DNA of 64,000 nucleotides from Arsenophonus sp052174135 (GTDB taxonomy: Bacteria > Pseudomonadota > Gammaproteobacteria > Enterobacterales > Enterobacteriaceae): positions 237,118-301,117 of the forward strand of contig JBQMRZ010000004.1 of NCBI GenBank assembly GCA_052174135.1, written 5' to 3'. The notes under the pieces are model-generated. The model had not been told where the DNA came from. It saw only the letters and a program-made list of their open reading frames with translations, and did not search any database. The stretch's first letter is position 1. The number at the start of each line of letters is the position of its first letter. Of this stretch, positions 32,201 to 43,588 are shown in pieces. The position numbers and the translations under genes were made by a program.

Positions 32201-34684
32201 TTTGTTTTAATCTTTAATTTAAAAGGTAATAAATTATATCTATGTTAGTTTTTTATATGCGCTATCTTGATAAGCGCATCATATTATATATCTAGGTTAT
32301 ATTTTCATTTAAACTGAATCATAATAATTAATTATAAATAATTGATCGTTAGTTAACTATTTATATTTAAATAACATATAATTATATAAATGAAATAGTG
32401 TTTTTTAGATTTAAAAATTAATTTTTAAATAATTTATTATTATTTAATTTCATTTAGTGCAAGCAAATGATTTATTTAAATAATAATAGTTATTATTAAA
32501 CCAATAATATTTACAAATATTTTTTGTTTCAAAAAAACTAAATAAAAAATTATTAAACAAATATTAGATTGATAAACTAAACTTAAAATTAAAATGAACT
32601 AATTAAATTATAAATTAATGAGATTTAAATTAAATTAATTAATTTATTATGTTTATATATATTTTACAAAAAATATCTTATTTAAGATATTAATATAATA
32701 AAAAATATATTTAATTTAATTGGAAATATAATACTTGCTAAAGATATTTAATATAGATTTTAATTAAATTTTACTAATGTTTGTAATTAAAGATAACATC
32801 TAGATGAGTTGATGTGATGTTGTTATAAAAATTAAAATTTTATTAAAATTGAAATGTTTTTATTAAAAAAGCATTAAATATTATATATTAATAAATTAAT
32901 ATTTAAAGTGAATTAAATAGAAAATTTAAATTTTCATAAAATACTTATTTATTAAGTAATAGAATTTTTTCATTCAATAAATTAATCGGATTATTGATAA
33001 CTTAAAGCAATAAATAATTAAATTATGAATATCTAGAATAATTACTAAATAAATATAAAATTGCTATTAAAAATAGTTTAATAGTTAGTTAAAAAAATAA
33101 ATAAAAAATAATTGATAATTTATCATTCTTAATTAAATCCGCTAACATAATCCACTTACTTTGTATTTATTTAAATATTTTATTATATAAAGATTTACTA
33201 TTTGAAGTTATAATCATATTAACATTAATAATATACTCTATTTTTTAGAATTTTCTATGACATTGAAGGATATGAAATTATTATTTTTAGTTTATAGATT
33301 ACACTGAAATCATAATAAATTCACAAGAAAATTATCAAGATAATATTCATTATATTGAAACAAATCTATTTTTTTTTGAAAATAAGATTTTCAGTTTATA
33401 AAAATTCAATCAAGTGATTTTAATTTAACCCTTAAAATATCAATAATACTTTAATTATCATTTTGAAATTTTTTTTATTTAATTGCTTATCGTGTAAAAA
33501 AATATTTATAAGTGTTAAATTAATAAAATACTTATAAAAATAATTGAAATAAATTTTTTTATTAAAATCATACTCAATCTTGAGTAGATTTTAGTTATAG
33601 AAATTTAATTAAAATAATAAAAATATAGATTTAAGAAATAAAATTAATTAATGCTTAGATTAAATTTAAAATAATTTAATTAGAAAAATAATAATTAAAA
33701 CAAAAATAAAATAAAATAACATATTTAATTAGTATTTTTAAAATAGAAACACTTAGATGTAATGTTATTAAGAATAGAATAAATCAACTTATATGAATAA
33801 TGATAATTTAATTTAGTAATATTTGAATAAATTCAGGCGTAATTAAATTAATTATTAAAGATAATAAGTATTTTAAATGATAATTTAAGTTATTTATAAT
33901 AAATAACAAATAAATATAGTAAGAAATAAAATTATTCATTTTTATTAATTTAATTTTATTAAAAGAAAATATTTGAAAAGACATCATTTATGCAGATAAT
34001 TAAATTATAATTTACTGATAAAGTAGAAATTAAAATAGTAATTTTAATAAAAAATTAATTAATTATAAATAAAAAATAAATTTAATTTAAATATTAGTAT
34101 TTAATAAAAACATGAAATATTAATTAATATTTTAATAAAAAATATGAAAATTTTATCAAGATTTATTTAAAATTTAAAATTTAATATTTTTAAAGTGCTG
34201 AAATTTTTTTTAAGATTTAAAATCTTTAATTAGATATTTAATAACAGTTATTAGAAGTTAACGAAGAATTACTTTAATTAACTTATTTACTTTAAAATAA
34301 ATATTGAAGTTTATCTCGTGTTGCAATTTAACTTTATTTAAATTAGATAATAGTGGTAATTCATTATGGAAAGTAATTATTAAAAAATATCAGTTTTAAT
34401 AGTTATTAAATAAAATTGAAAATAATTATATTTATTTATGAAATAATAATATTTTTATTACATAAATTTTTGTTTTTTATAAATCAGTTTTATTTAACAT
34501 AAAATATTACTAATAAAATTAACTATAAGTTAATATAAAGTATTTTCTTAATGAAAACATATATTTATATTGATTATTTAAAAACTTCCTTTTTAAAAAT
34601 AAATTAAATTTTATTATTAATATATAATAATAAAAAAATATATTTCTGTACATTAAATTAGTATTTAAGTTCTTATTGAAAATA

Positions 34685-34739
34685 AAATCTAAATTTATAT
34701 AAAATTTTATTTATAATAATTTTATATAAATTTAGATTT
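34685..34739. repeat. 22-bp-arm hairpin with 11-base loop
   Basis: Bases 34685-34706 are perfectly complementary to 34718-34739. The stem has only one G-C pair. It is about 250 bases beyond the aspC terminator. Confidence 0.85.
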
Positions 34740-34980
34740 AAATTATTTATAAAATGAATTTTTAATATAAATATAGTTTTTTCATGAAATTATGTTTGTT
34801 TATTCTTTTAAGTTATTAAATTATGTTAATCAAGGGTTTAATTAATATAAAAATATTTTTTTCTCTATAAAAATATTAATTTATAGTTTTTATGAAAATT
34901 TTTTAATTTCATGATGAACAATAATCTAAATGTTATTACAGAGATAATTTTATTAACATATTAAAATTTTAATTTTTTAA

Positions 34981-35013
34981 TAAAAACCGATTAAGTCCAA
35001 GATCATAATCGGT
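34981..35013 (-). terminator. intrinsic terminator of aspC
   Basis: On the minus strand ACCGATTA (35006-35013 complement) pairs with TAATCGGT (34986-34993 complement), an 8-bp stem with a 12-base loop. It is followed by TTTTTA. It starts 27 bases after the aspC stop. The three G-C pairs at the stem base stand out from the AT surroundings. Confidence 0.8.
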
Positions 35014-35039
35014 AAGTATTTAAATTAATAGTTAATTTT

Positions 35040-36230
35040 TTACAATACATCAATAATAGCTTTGCATAAAGGAACTATATTTTCTAATGTTAAGCCAGCA
35101 ATATTAATTCTACCGGAGTTTATTGTATAGATACCATGTTTTTCACGCAACTGAATCACTTGTTTTTCATTGAGACCACTAAAAGAAAATGTACCATTTT
35201 GTTTATTAATAAAACTGAAATCTTTCTTAGCATTTTTTTCTTGTAATGTATTTACAAATAAATGTCGCATACGTTGTATGCGTTGTCTCATATTCGTTAA
35301 TTCTTCAATCCATTCCTTTTTTAGCAATTCATCGGATAAAATAGTAGTAACAATACTAGCACCATGAGAAGGGGGGTTAGAGTAATTTGCTCGGATAATT
35401 GATTTTATTTGACTAACTGCTCGCTCTGCTTGATTACTATTATTGGTTATAATAGTGCAACCTCCTACGCGTTCATTATATAAACCAAAATTTTTGGAGT
35501 AAGAATTAGCAATAATGATTTCCGGATTTTTATTAATAAAAATCCGTAAACTCTTTGTATCTTCTTCTATTCCTTTAGCAAACCCTTGGTAAGCAAAATC
35601 AAAAACTGGTAGTAAATGTTTTTTTTCTGCAAAAGTAGATAGAGTTTCCCATTGTTCTTGCGTTGGATCAACACCTGTTGGGTTATGACAACAACCATGT
35701 AATAATAATACATCACCTGGTTTAGCGTGTTCTAAACTAGTTAACATACCAATAAAATTCAGATTATGTTTATTAATATCATAATAATTATAACGACATA
35801 TTTTTAGACCCACCGCTTTTAATATATTTTCATGATTTGGCCAAGTTGGTTGACTTATCCAAACTCGCTGTGTAGAAGTATGTTTAGCAATAAATTCAGC
35901 TGTGATACGTAATGCACCAGTTCCTCCTAGAGCTTGTGAAGTTCGAACGCGATTCTCAGCAATGATTGGATGGTTTTTCCCAAAAAGTAATCGTTGAGTA
36001 ACAGTAGAAAATTCTGATATTCCATTAATAGCAAGATAATTTTTAGTCACTTCTTTTTCTAAGAGATATTTTTCTGCTTTTTTAACAGAAGTGAGAATAG
36101 GAGTTTCCCCTAACTCATTTTTATAAACTCCAATACCTAAATTAATTTTTTGTTTACGTGGATCAGCATTAAAACTCTCTGCTAAACCTAAAATAGGATC
36201 AGCTGAGGCAGAAACAATATTTTCAAACAT
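35040..36230 (-). CDS. aspC: aspartate aminotransferase
   Basis: AspC interconverts aspartate and oxaloacetate and can also make aromatic amino acids. It is 396 aa, identical in length to E. coli. The PLP lysine is in NSYSKNFGLYNERVG (about 246). The HGCCHNPTGVD, DFAYQGFA and C-terminal RINIAGL segments, with the substrate-carboxylate arginine, are present. A run of six C on its coding strand (35371-35376) encodes the NPPSHG loop in frame. It lies 250 bases downstream of ompF, with a terminator between them, and has its own terminator. Confidence 0.98.
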   Translation of the reverse strand: MFENIVSASADPILGLAESFNADPRKQKINLGIGVYKNELGETPILTSVKKAEKYLLEKEVTKNYLAINGISEFSTVTQRLLFGKNHPIIAENRVRTSQALGGTGALRITAEFIAKHTSTQRVWISQPTWPNHENILKAVGLKICRYNYYDINKHNLNFIGMLTSLEHAKPGDVLLLHGCCHNPTGVDPTQEQWETLSTFAEKKHLLPVFDFAYQGFAKGIEEDTKSLRIFINKNPEIIIANSYSKNFGLYNERVGGCTIITNNSNQAERAVSQIKSIIRANYSNPPSHGASIVTTILSDELLKKEWIEELTNMRQRIQRMRHLFVNTLQEKNAKKDFSFINKQNGTFSFSGLNEKQVIQLREKHGIYTINSGRINIAGLTLENIVPLCKAIIDVL

Positions 36231-36390
36231 ATTTATAATTCCAATAACTTAATTGTAATTTAGTAATAGAAAAGAATCTTAGATTAACAAGATGAAAGTG
36301 ATTTGCCAACACCCTATAAAAAAAATAAAATAAACTTCTAATATATTTTAGATTGATATTCTCTAATATTAATCGTATTTAATTAATTAA

Positions 36391-36445
36391 CATAAATTTA
36401 TAAAAAAAAACAGCGCTTTAGCGCTGTTTTTTTTATAAATTTATG
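36391..36445. terminator. bidirectional terminator between ompF and aspC
   Basis: The core stem CAGCGCT/AGCGCTG (36411-36417 with 36420-36426) is flanked by an A-run of nine (36402-36410) and a T-run of eight (36427-36434). Further complementary CATAAATTTAT/ATAAATTTATG lies outside. Read from the minus strand it ends ompF transcription about 40 bases after the stop; symmetry would let it work both ways. It is the most G+C-rich hairpin in any intergenic region here. Confidence 0.92.
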
Positions 36446-36482
36446 TTTTTACTTTTACCGTTATATTATCGTTAAATTATAA

Positions 36483-37592
36483 TTAAAACTGATAAACTAA
36501 ACCTAAACCAACAAGATTATCACTATCAATAGTGTATTTTTTAGTAAAATCATTACTATTTACTAAATTAATTTTATAATCAATAACGGCTGTTAAATTT
36601 TTATTAAAATAGTAGAAAGTACCTAAAGAGATATATTTCATTAAGTCTTGCTTCTGATAATATTCAAGATCAGTTAAATCTTTTCCTATAGAGTGTACAT
36701 AAGCGATAGATGGTTTTAAACCAATTTCATTGAATAAATATTGAACAACTAATTCAACATTTTTAGTTTTATTAGCATTCTGTCCTGTATCATTACTGCC
36801 GTTTTTTCCATTAAATCTAGTAATATTACTATTCTCAGCATACATTGCTGCAAGATATAAGTTGTTAGCATCATATTTAATGCCAGTATTCCAACCCTCA
36901 GCGCTATCACCACCAGCACCACTCTTAATTTTTTGAGCATCAGTAAGGCTACGATTAGATTTAATATAACCACCACCTAACTCAACCCCCCAACCGATAT
37001 TATAGTTAGCGGCTAAACCGAAACCATCACCATTATTTTTCAAATAATCTGAACTATTTGATTTATTACTTTCAGTATTTTTTCCTTGATATTGTATGGC
37101 GAAATTCAACCCATCGATAAGACCAAAGAAATCAGTATTACGATATGTTAATAAGTTGCGACTACGACCAGTCATATAATTATCGGGCTGAGATATAGAA
37201 TCTGCACCATAAAGTGGTAGAACATCGGTCCATTTATTGACATCATAAAGAACACCATAATTACGGCCATAATCTAATGTTCCAAAATCAAGAATTCTTA
37301 AACCAACATAAGCTAGATGGTTTATATTTTTATTTTCAGCTTCACTTTTATTAATTTTAGTTTTCCATTCAGAACGACCAAAACCAATTAATTGATCAGA
37401 GATTTGAGTATCCCCTTTTATACCAAGATGAATGCTTGAATCATCACCACCACTTTTCTTTCCAAAAAAATGACGAATATCAACTTTACCATATAAATCA
37501 AGCTTGTTATCATCTTTGTTATAAATTTCAACTGCATTTACTGTACTAGTTAACAATCCTGGTATAACTATTGCAAGAATATTTCGTTTCAT
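36483..37592 (-). CDS. ompF: OmpF/OmpC-type general porin
   Basis: This is a trimeric 16-strand beta-barrel porin of the outer membrane. I chose the ATG at 37592, giving the signal peptide MKRNILAIVIPGLLTSTVNA and a mature start VEIYNKDDNKLDLYGK that is almost the enteric sequence. GAGGA lies upstream, and an in-frame reading to 37619 is less likely. It is 369 aa. The DYGRNYGVLYDV loop 3 region and the C-terminal aromatic GLGLVYQF (BAM recognition) are intact. Extracellular loops are lysine, asparagine and serine-rich and diverged. The position between aspC and asnS is that of ompF. OmpC identity cannot be excluded by sequence alone. Confidence 0.94.
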   Translation of the reverse strand: MKRNILAIVIPGLLTSTVNAVEIYNKDDNKLDLYGKVDIRHFFGKKSGGDDSSIHLGIKGDTQISDQLIGFGRSEWKTKINKSEAENKNINHLAYVGLRILDFGTLDYGRNYGVLYDVNKWTDVLPLYGADSISQPDNYMTGRSRNLLTYRNTDFFGLIDGLNFAIQYQGKNTESNKSNSSDYLKNNGDGFGLAANYNIGWGVELGGGYIKSNRSLTDAQKIKSGAGGDSAEGWNTGIKYDANNLYLAAMYAENSNITRFNGKNGSNDTGQNANKTKNVELVVQYLFNEIGLKPSIAYVHSIGKDLTDLEYYQKQDLMKYISLGTFYYFNKNLTAVIDYKINLVNSNDFTKKYTIDSDNLVGLGLVYQF

Positions 37593-37901
37593 TATTACTA
37601 CTATCCTCATTAGTGTCACTTGGACATCTACTATTAATAAAAAATAAATTCCTAATAATTAGGAGTTATCTTCAAAAGATTAGTATCATTTTATTCCTAT
37701 TACTAGTGTTCCACTGGTAAATATTTTTATCTACCTTCAAAATGATACAAAAATATAATATTTGTAACAAATAGAAATAATATATTTCAGAATGTAAATA
37801 AATAATATTTTTTAAAAATATTTGTCATTTTTAAAAATAAAAGATTATAAATAGATATTTATTAGTTATTATTTTAATATTTATTTGTAAGGATTAAATA
37901 T
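37593..37901. promoter_or_regulatory. ompF upstream region (309 bp)
   Basis: This gap between the ompF start and the asnS stop must hold the ompF promoter and any asnS terminator. A small inverted repeat, TCCTAATAATTAGGA (37651-37665), lies about 60 bases before the ompF ATG and could be a leader hairpin. In E. coli this region carries OmpR sites. I cannot see convincing OmpR motifs here. Confidence 0.4.
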
Positions 37902-39302
37902 TTAAAAACTTGCATTACGCGGGATACGTGGGAATGGAATTGTTTCACGAATATTCTTTACACCAGTGACATAAGCTACTAGACGTTCAAATCCAAGACC
38001 AAATCCAGCATGCGGTACACCACCATAACGGAGAAGATCTCGATACCAATTATAATTTTTTTGATTAAGACACATTTCTTTCATACGAATATCTAGTTTA
38101 TTTAGTCGCTCCTCACGTTGAGAGCCGCCAATAATTTCACCAATACCAGGCATTAATATATCTATTGCAGCAACAGTTCTATTATCATCATTTAGACGCA
38201 TATAAAATGGTTTGATATTTTTTGGATAGTTTCTGATAACTAATGGTGTTTTGAAGAATTTTTCAGTTAAATAACGCTCGTGTTCAGAAGAGAGATCCAT
38301 ACCCCAATCCACTGGATTTTCAAAATTTTGATTCGATTGAATTAGAATTTTAATTACATCAGTATATTCAATTTGGTAAAAATCAGATGTAAGAAATTTT
38401 TCTAACCGAATAATAATGTTTTTATTAATTCGCTCTGAAAAAAATGTTAAATCATCATGGTGCTTCTGTAAAACAGATTTAAAAATGTATTTTAACATTT
38501 TTTCAGCTAAACTAGTAATATAATTTAAATCAGCAAAAGCAACTTCTGCCTCAACCATCCAAAATTCAGCTAAATGGCGGCTTGTGTTAGAATTCTCTGC
38601 TCGAAAAGTTGGACCAAAAGTATAAATCTTACTTAATGCACAAGCATATGCTTCACCATTTAATTGGCCTGAAACAGTTAAAAATGTTTCTCTACCAAAA
38701 AAATCTTTTTTAAAATCTATATCACCTTTATCTGTTAAAGGAAGATTTTTAAAGTCTAATGTTGAAACGCGAAACATTTCACCAGCACCTTCTGTGTCAG
38801 AAGCTGTAATAATTGGTGTTGCAATCCAAATATAACCTTTTTCATTGAAGAAATGATGAATAGCTTGAGCTAATGTATTACGAATGCGAGCAATTGCCCC
38901 GATAAGATTGCTGCGTGGGCGTAAATGTGCTATTTCTCGTAAATATTTAATACTGTGATGTTTAGCTGCCATTGGATAACTATCAGGGTTTTCTACTATT
39001 CCAATTACAATAACTTGAGTTGCAAGTAATTCAACTTTTTGTTCTTGACCTTCTGATGGTTTTACAATTCCCGTTACTTCAACCGAGCAGCCAGCTGTTA
39101 AAGATAAGATTTCATTTTCATAATTATTTAGTTTATTATTTGCAATAATTTGTAATGAATTAAAGCAAGAACCATCATAGACAGCAATAAATGAAAAACC
39201 AGCTCTTGAATCTCTTTTTGTACGCACCCAACCACGAACAGTAATTTTTTTACCTATTATTATATGATTTTGTAATACTTCAATTACAGACGCTATATTC
39301 AT
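37902..39302 (-). CDS. asnS: asparaginyl-tRNA synthetase
   Basis: AsnS is a class IIb synthetase charging tRNA-Asn. It is 466 aa, the E. coli length. An N-terminal OB-fold anticodon-binding domain (VRGWVRTKRDSRAGFSFIAVYDGS, read in two parts, residues about 22-45) precedes the catalytic core. Motif 2 TFRAENSNTSRHLAEFWMVEAE lies at about 230-252, and motif 3 GFGLGFERLVAYV is near the C-terminus. No defects are seen. It lies between ompF and pncB on the same strand, the enteric order. Confidence 0.98.
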   Translation of the reverse strand: MNIASVIEVLQNHIIIGKKITVRGWVRTKRDSRAGFSFIAVYDGSCFNSLQIIANNKLNNYENEILSLTAGCSVEVTGIVKPSEGQEQKVELLATQVIVIGIVENPDSYPMAAKHHSIKYLREIAHLRPRSNLIGAIARIRNTLAQAIHHFFNEKGYIWIATPIITASDTEGAGEMFRVSTLDFKNLPLTDKGDIDFKKDFFGRETFLTVSGQLNGEAYACALSKIYTFGPTFRAENSNTSRHLAEFWMVEAEVAFADLNYITSLAEKMLKYIFKSVLQKHHDDLTFFSERINKNIIIRLEKFLTSDFYQIEYTDVIKILIQSNQNFENPVDWGMDLSSEHERYLTEKFFKTPLVIRNYPKNIKPFYMRLNDDNRTVAAIDILMPGIGEIIGGSQREERLNKLDIRMKEMCLNQKNYNWYRDLLRYGGVPHAGFGLGFERLVAYVTGVKNIRETIPFPRIPRNASF

Positions 39303-39496
39303 AAATACTCTCTTTTAATATTTAATTATTTAAATTATTTTGATCCAATTAGAAATCTTTATCTAATCTCTATAATGTAAGAAATAAATAAAATATTTAG
39401 TTTAAAATAAGAATAACTAGACAAAAAGATCTTTATTTTAAAAAATTAATTTATTCCAATTTGATTAATTAATAAAATAATCAGCATAACAGTTAG

Positions 39497-40723
39497 TTAA
39501 GTATTATTATTAATTTGTTCTATTATACTTGGAATATCAAAGGCTTTTTTCAAGCGATCAATAAATTCATTATCATCACAAATGGTTTTTCCTGGGCTAT
39601 CAGATAATTTAGCAACCGGTTTACCATTACAACCAACTAATTTAATAACAATATTAAGTGGTTTTACTTTGGGAATATTGCAAGTTAAATGAGTTCCAAT
39701 ACCAAAAATAAGATTAATGCGTTTATAGAAATATTTATAAAAGATCAATGCTTTTTGTAAGTCAAGATTATCTGAAAAAACCAGCGTTTTACTCATTGGA
39801 TCTATAGATAATTTTTTATAATGATTAATCGCTTTTTCGCCCCATTCTAAGGGATCACCAGAGTCATTACGTAATCCTTGATAACGATTAGCAAAAGTAA
39901 TATCAAAATCTCGCAAAAAAGCATCCATTGTTATACAATCTGTTAAAGCAATACCTAGTTGATCAGGGTATTCATCTAACCAACTTTGTAATGCAACACG
40001 CTGGCTATTAGAAAGATCAGCGCTAATTTGTTGATGAGCTTGAAACCATTCATGAGCTTGAGTACCAATAGGCCTGAGTTGTAATTGTTGAGCTAATTTA
40101 TAATTACTTGTCCCACTAAAATAAGGAAAATTATTTTTAAGATCATTAATAATAGCATGTTGCACTGCATAAGAAAAACGTCGACGAGTACCAAAATCTA
40201 TAAATTTAAAATTTTCTAAATTAATATCTTCTATTTTTGCATTTTGATAAAAACGCTTAATTAATTTATGTAATTGTTTAATAGCATCTTTGCTTGTTAC
40301 ATCAGGAGAGCGATCTTGATGAACTATCTCGCTGATTAAAGCTAATATAGGTACTTCCCAAAGAATAACTTCATGCCACGGACCACTAATCTTTAATGCT
40401 AATTGATTTTCTTGTGTACTATAAACACTAACCTGTCTTGGATTGAAACGAAATTTTTTTAACCAATCTAAGTAATCATCTTTAAAAAAAATGAAACTAC
40501 GTAAATAATAATATTCATTTACTGTTAATGCAATATGTGCCATTAAATCTATTTGTTGGCGTATAGCTTCTGCATAGTTACCGAGATATTCATTACTACG
40601 ACAACGAAATTCTGCTACCACAAATACTTGATTATAGTGATGAAAGACAGCTTGTTGCATATGAAGCTTATAAGCATCAGTATCTAGCAATGATGTAATG
40701 ATAGGCTGTACATCTAAATTCAT
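39497..40723 (-). CDS. pncB: nicotinate phosphoribosyltransferase
   Basis: PncB makes nicotinate mononucleotide from nicotinate and PRPP, the salvage route to NAD. The protein is 408 aa (400 in E. coli), with a slightly longer C-terminus. LLDTDAYKLHMQQAVFHH at the start, FKFIDFGTRRRFS, PIGTQAHEWFQAHQQ and the FSDNLD phosphoribosyl segment are intact. Keeping this enzyme suggests host nicotinate may feed NAD synthesis; whether de novo synthesis is lost is not visible here. AGGAT lies upstream of the ATG, and a sigma-70-like promoter about 80 bases farther. Confidence 0.97.
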   Translation of the reverse strand: MNLDVQPIITSLLDTDAYKLHMQQAVFHHYNQVFVVAEFRCRSNEYLGNYAEAIRQQIDLMAHIALTVNEYYYLRSFIFFKDDYLDWLKKFRFNPRQVSVYSTQENQLALKISGPWHEVILWEVPILALISEIVHQDRSPDVTSKDAIKQLHKLIKRFYQNAKIEDINLENFKFIDFGTRRRFSYAVQHAIINDLKNNFPYFSGTSNYKLAQQLQLRPIGTQAHEWFQAHQQISADLSNSQRVALQSWLDEYPDQLGIALTDCITMDAFLRDFDITFANRYQGLRNDSGDPLEWGEKAINHYKKLSIDPMSKTLVFSDNLDLQKALIFYKYFYKRINLIFGIGTHLTCNIPKVKPLNIVIKLVGCNGKPVAKLSDSPGKTICDDNEFIDRLKKAFDIPSIIEQINNNT

Positions 40724-40779
40724 AATGCGTTAACTATCCTCACGGAAGCATTATTCTCAGATTAAATAAAACATGCTAG

Positions 40780-40808
40780 AATATATCTGTTGATGCTAAT
40801 AATCGTAA
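40780..40808 (-). promoter_or_regulatory. candidate sigma-70 promoter for pncB
   Basis: On the minus strand a -35-like TTACGA (40803-40808) and a -10-like TATATT (40780-40785) are separated by exactly 17 bases, about 57 bases before the pncB start. This segment is less AT-rich than the DNA beyond it. In AT-rich DNA such matches also arise by chance. No NadR-type box is evident. Confidence 0.4.
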
Positions 40809-40917
40809 GGCAGTTCTATATATAATATATTCTTAACATAATTAGAAAAAAATCTAATCATCTATTTTGATATTATCAATTTTTTTATATTAATAGATAT
40901 TCTTATAATCACCCAAC

Positions 40918-40968
40918 TTATACCACTAATACTATTAAGATAGTATCTTAATAGTATTAGTGGTATAA
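40918..40968. repeat. 51-base inverted repeat, 25-bp arms, one-base centre
   Basis: Bases 40918-40942 pair perfectly with 40944-40968. Each arm contains ACCACTAATAC or its complement, with four G-C pairs, and lies about 200 bases upstream of pncB. Divergent pepN would start nearby in enterics, so it may be an operator-like or hairpin remnant of that intergenic region. No T-run follows. Confidence 0.9.
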
Positions 40969-43588
40969 AAAGTGACTAAAAGAAATAAATGTATTTAAAT
41001 TAATCATTATTTAAAATAATTTGGCATATAAAATATGATTATAATTAATATATTTAAAATACCATAAAGAACAACATCAAAAAAATATTATAAATACTAC
41101 TAATTGGTTGACTTATATTACGATTAGTATTAAGTTATTTTTGTTTTACCTAATAATAATGATAATTATTGCTATCAAATAAATAAAAAATTTAGAATGT
41201 AGGATTTACTATATTAATATTCAATAGAAAAATGTTAATTTTATTAAATATTTATATTAATGATAAACAAAAAAAATTATTATAAAGATATAAGAAAATT
41301 ATAAATACTTATTTATTACCTAAAATTTTATTTTTAAAATAATTAATAAAATAAATTCATTAAAATATATTATCAGAGAAAATTTATATTTTAAATTATA
41401 TACTTTCTATTAAAATAATATATAAATTTTCTTTACTATATTACCCATTATTATTTAGAATAACTAAATATTTTATATGATTTATAATTTACATTATAGT
41501 TAATGAACTTGCATCACTTTTATTGTTTTTTTAAAATATTGAAATCAAAGTTAATAATAAAAATAAAAGATACTTATTATTAAGTAATAATAACAAAATT
41601 TACTCTTTAATTTAATTATCTTTAAATTGATAAACAGGTAATTTTTATATTTTATGACTTTTTCTTGATTTCTTTAACATTAAATCGATAAAAATAAATT
41701 ATTTAATATTTTCAATGCTAAATATTTATTAACTAAAATAGAAATAGAAATGAATAAAAAAATTATCTTAATATAAAATTATAATTAACAAAAAATTATG
41801 ATTAGAAAAGTAATCAAATTACTTATAGTAATTTGAATTAATCAAGACTTAAGAAAAATAAAGTTTTTATAATTAACAATTTAATTTTGATTTGAAATTA
41901 GATTCAATAAACTTAATTTAAAATATTACATTTATAAATAAAGAAAAATTTATTGAAAATATTAACTATGATTACAATTATTCTTATTTTATTTATCTAG
42001 ATAAAATAATTGAAATAAATAAATTTATATTTCAACTTTTTATTTTAAAATAATAGAAATTATTCAGATATTGTATTTCTTTTTTATGAACAGAAAATTT
42101 TTAAGTTTATATAAAACTATATATACTATTCATTATGATAGTAACACCATAAGACGACTAATTTATAATCATTTCATACAAAATATTCAAAAAAGTTTTT
42201 ATTATCAATTAGACTCTTACATAATTATTAATTATATAGATCACATAAAATATTTAGTAAATTTAATATTATTTATTTTTAAAAAAAATAAATAATATTT
42301 TTTGTTTTTAGTTAAAATCAGAATAAGAACGATAAAATTATCAGAAAAATTCCAATTATACACACTATTAAATATTAAGCTCCATGATTAAGATTATGAT
42401 CTTATTCAATCACAACATAATAATAAATATAGAAAGAATATATTTATTATTATCAAATAATAGCAGATTTTTGATTAAATGAATTTAATTATTTATATTC
42501 CTTTTATGAACTTTCTTCAAAAATTGAATTGGATTATTTATACATTAATGAATAACTAGTATTGTATTATTAATTTTTTGCATATAAACAATAAAAATTG
42601 TCAGTTAAAATCTTTTATAATCAATGTTTTATCCATTTATATTAAAATAAATATTATTTATTGCTTAAAAGAAACAAATTTTGTTGTATTATTATCATGT
42701 AATATTTACACATCTCATATTATATCACTTAATAAAAAATATAATTTAAATGATAATTATAATTATTTATTTTTCATTCATAAAATTTAAAAGTTGAATA
42801 GTTTGAAAAACATTAATTAAATAGTGATCTGTAATGTTATTAATTTTATTATATAAAAATTTGCCAATAAAAATAACCGTTAATTTTTTTTTTAAAAAAA
42901 AAATCATACAAATAAAATAATTTATTAATTATAATGATATTATCAATTATTATTTAATGAATAAATTCTTATTTTATATCATCATAATTATGATAAATAT
43001 CAAACTAATAAATATATAACTGAATAATATTTTTTAATAAAATACTGTGAATAATATTCTATTAATATCAAATACTATTATACCTATAGAATTATTAAGT
43101 TATCGATGACTCATGATAGAATTTTAACCAAACCAACATCATAATATTTTAATAAAAGATAAATTATTTATTTTAAAAATCAATAATTTTATAAATTATC
43201 CCGAATACAGTATTGAGTCTGATTATTATGTAATATTTTACACAGAATTTTTATGTTTAATCTTCATAAATTTGTAATTTTTATATATTTAATAAAATAT
43301 TAATTATTTTAAATAAAAATATAAAATTATTTTTTATTTAATTGAACCACTATTTTATTTATGATTCTTTTATAAAATATGTTAGAATTTTATATATGCG
43401 ATATTAGGACAATTAAAAGAAATCACTTTATCTTTTTTTTATTTAAATCTTTATTTAACATAATTATTACTATAATTTACTAAAAATAATATTTTATTTC
43501 ATAAAAACTATTAATTAGTATAGATTTTTTATGAAATTATTAACATTAATAGATAAAAATAATTTTGTATTTAAAATATTTAAATCAT

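Larger units (their letters stand above)
29264..35039. other. 5.8-kb gene-free AT-rich stretch between kdsB and aspC
   Basis: Enterics carry elyC, smtA (cmoM), mukF-mukE-mukB, ldtD and others here. None can be recognised, so the MukBEF condensin locus is absent from its normal place. Contents I can see are a small G+C-bearing hairpin at 32257-32279 (ATGCGCT with AGCGCAT), a 7-bp hairpin at 33571-33586, a 22-bp-arm hairpin at 34685-34739, and the aspC terminator at the right end. Confidence 0.8.

Noticed and set aside
36749..36976. 75-codon minus-strand frame inside ompF
   Set aside because: It overlaps ompF in another frame of the same strand and has no homology; a shadow frame.
42071..42295. 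74-codon open frame between pncB and pyrD
   Set aside because: It is dominated by I, Y, N, F and K, lacks a good ribosome site and resembles no protein I know, including PepN expected at this locus. Frames of this length occur by chance in such DNA.
42578..42790. 70-codon open frame between pncB and pyrD
   Set aside because: Same composition, no recognisable motif and no ribosome site; probably chance.
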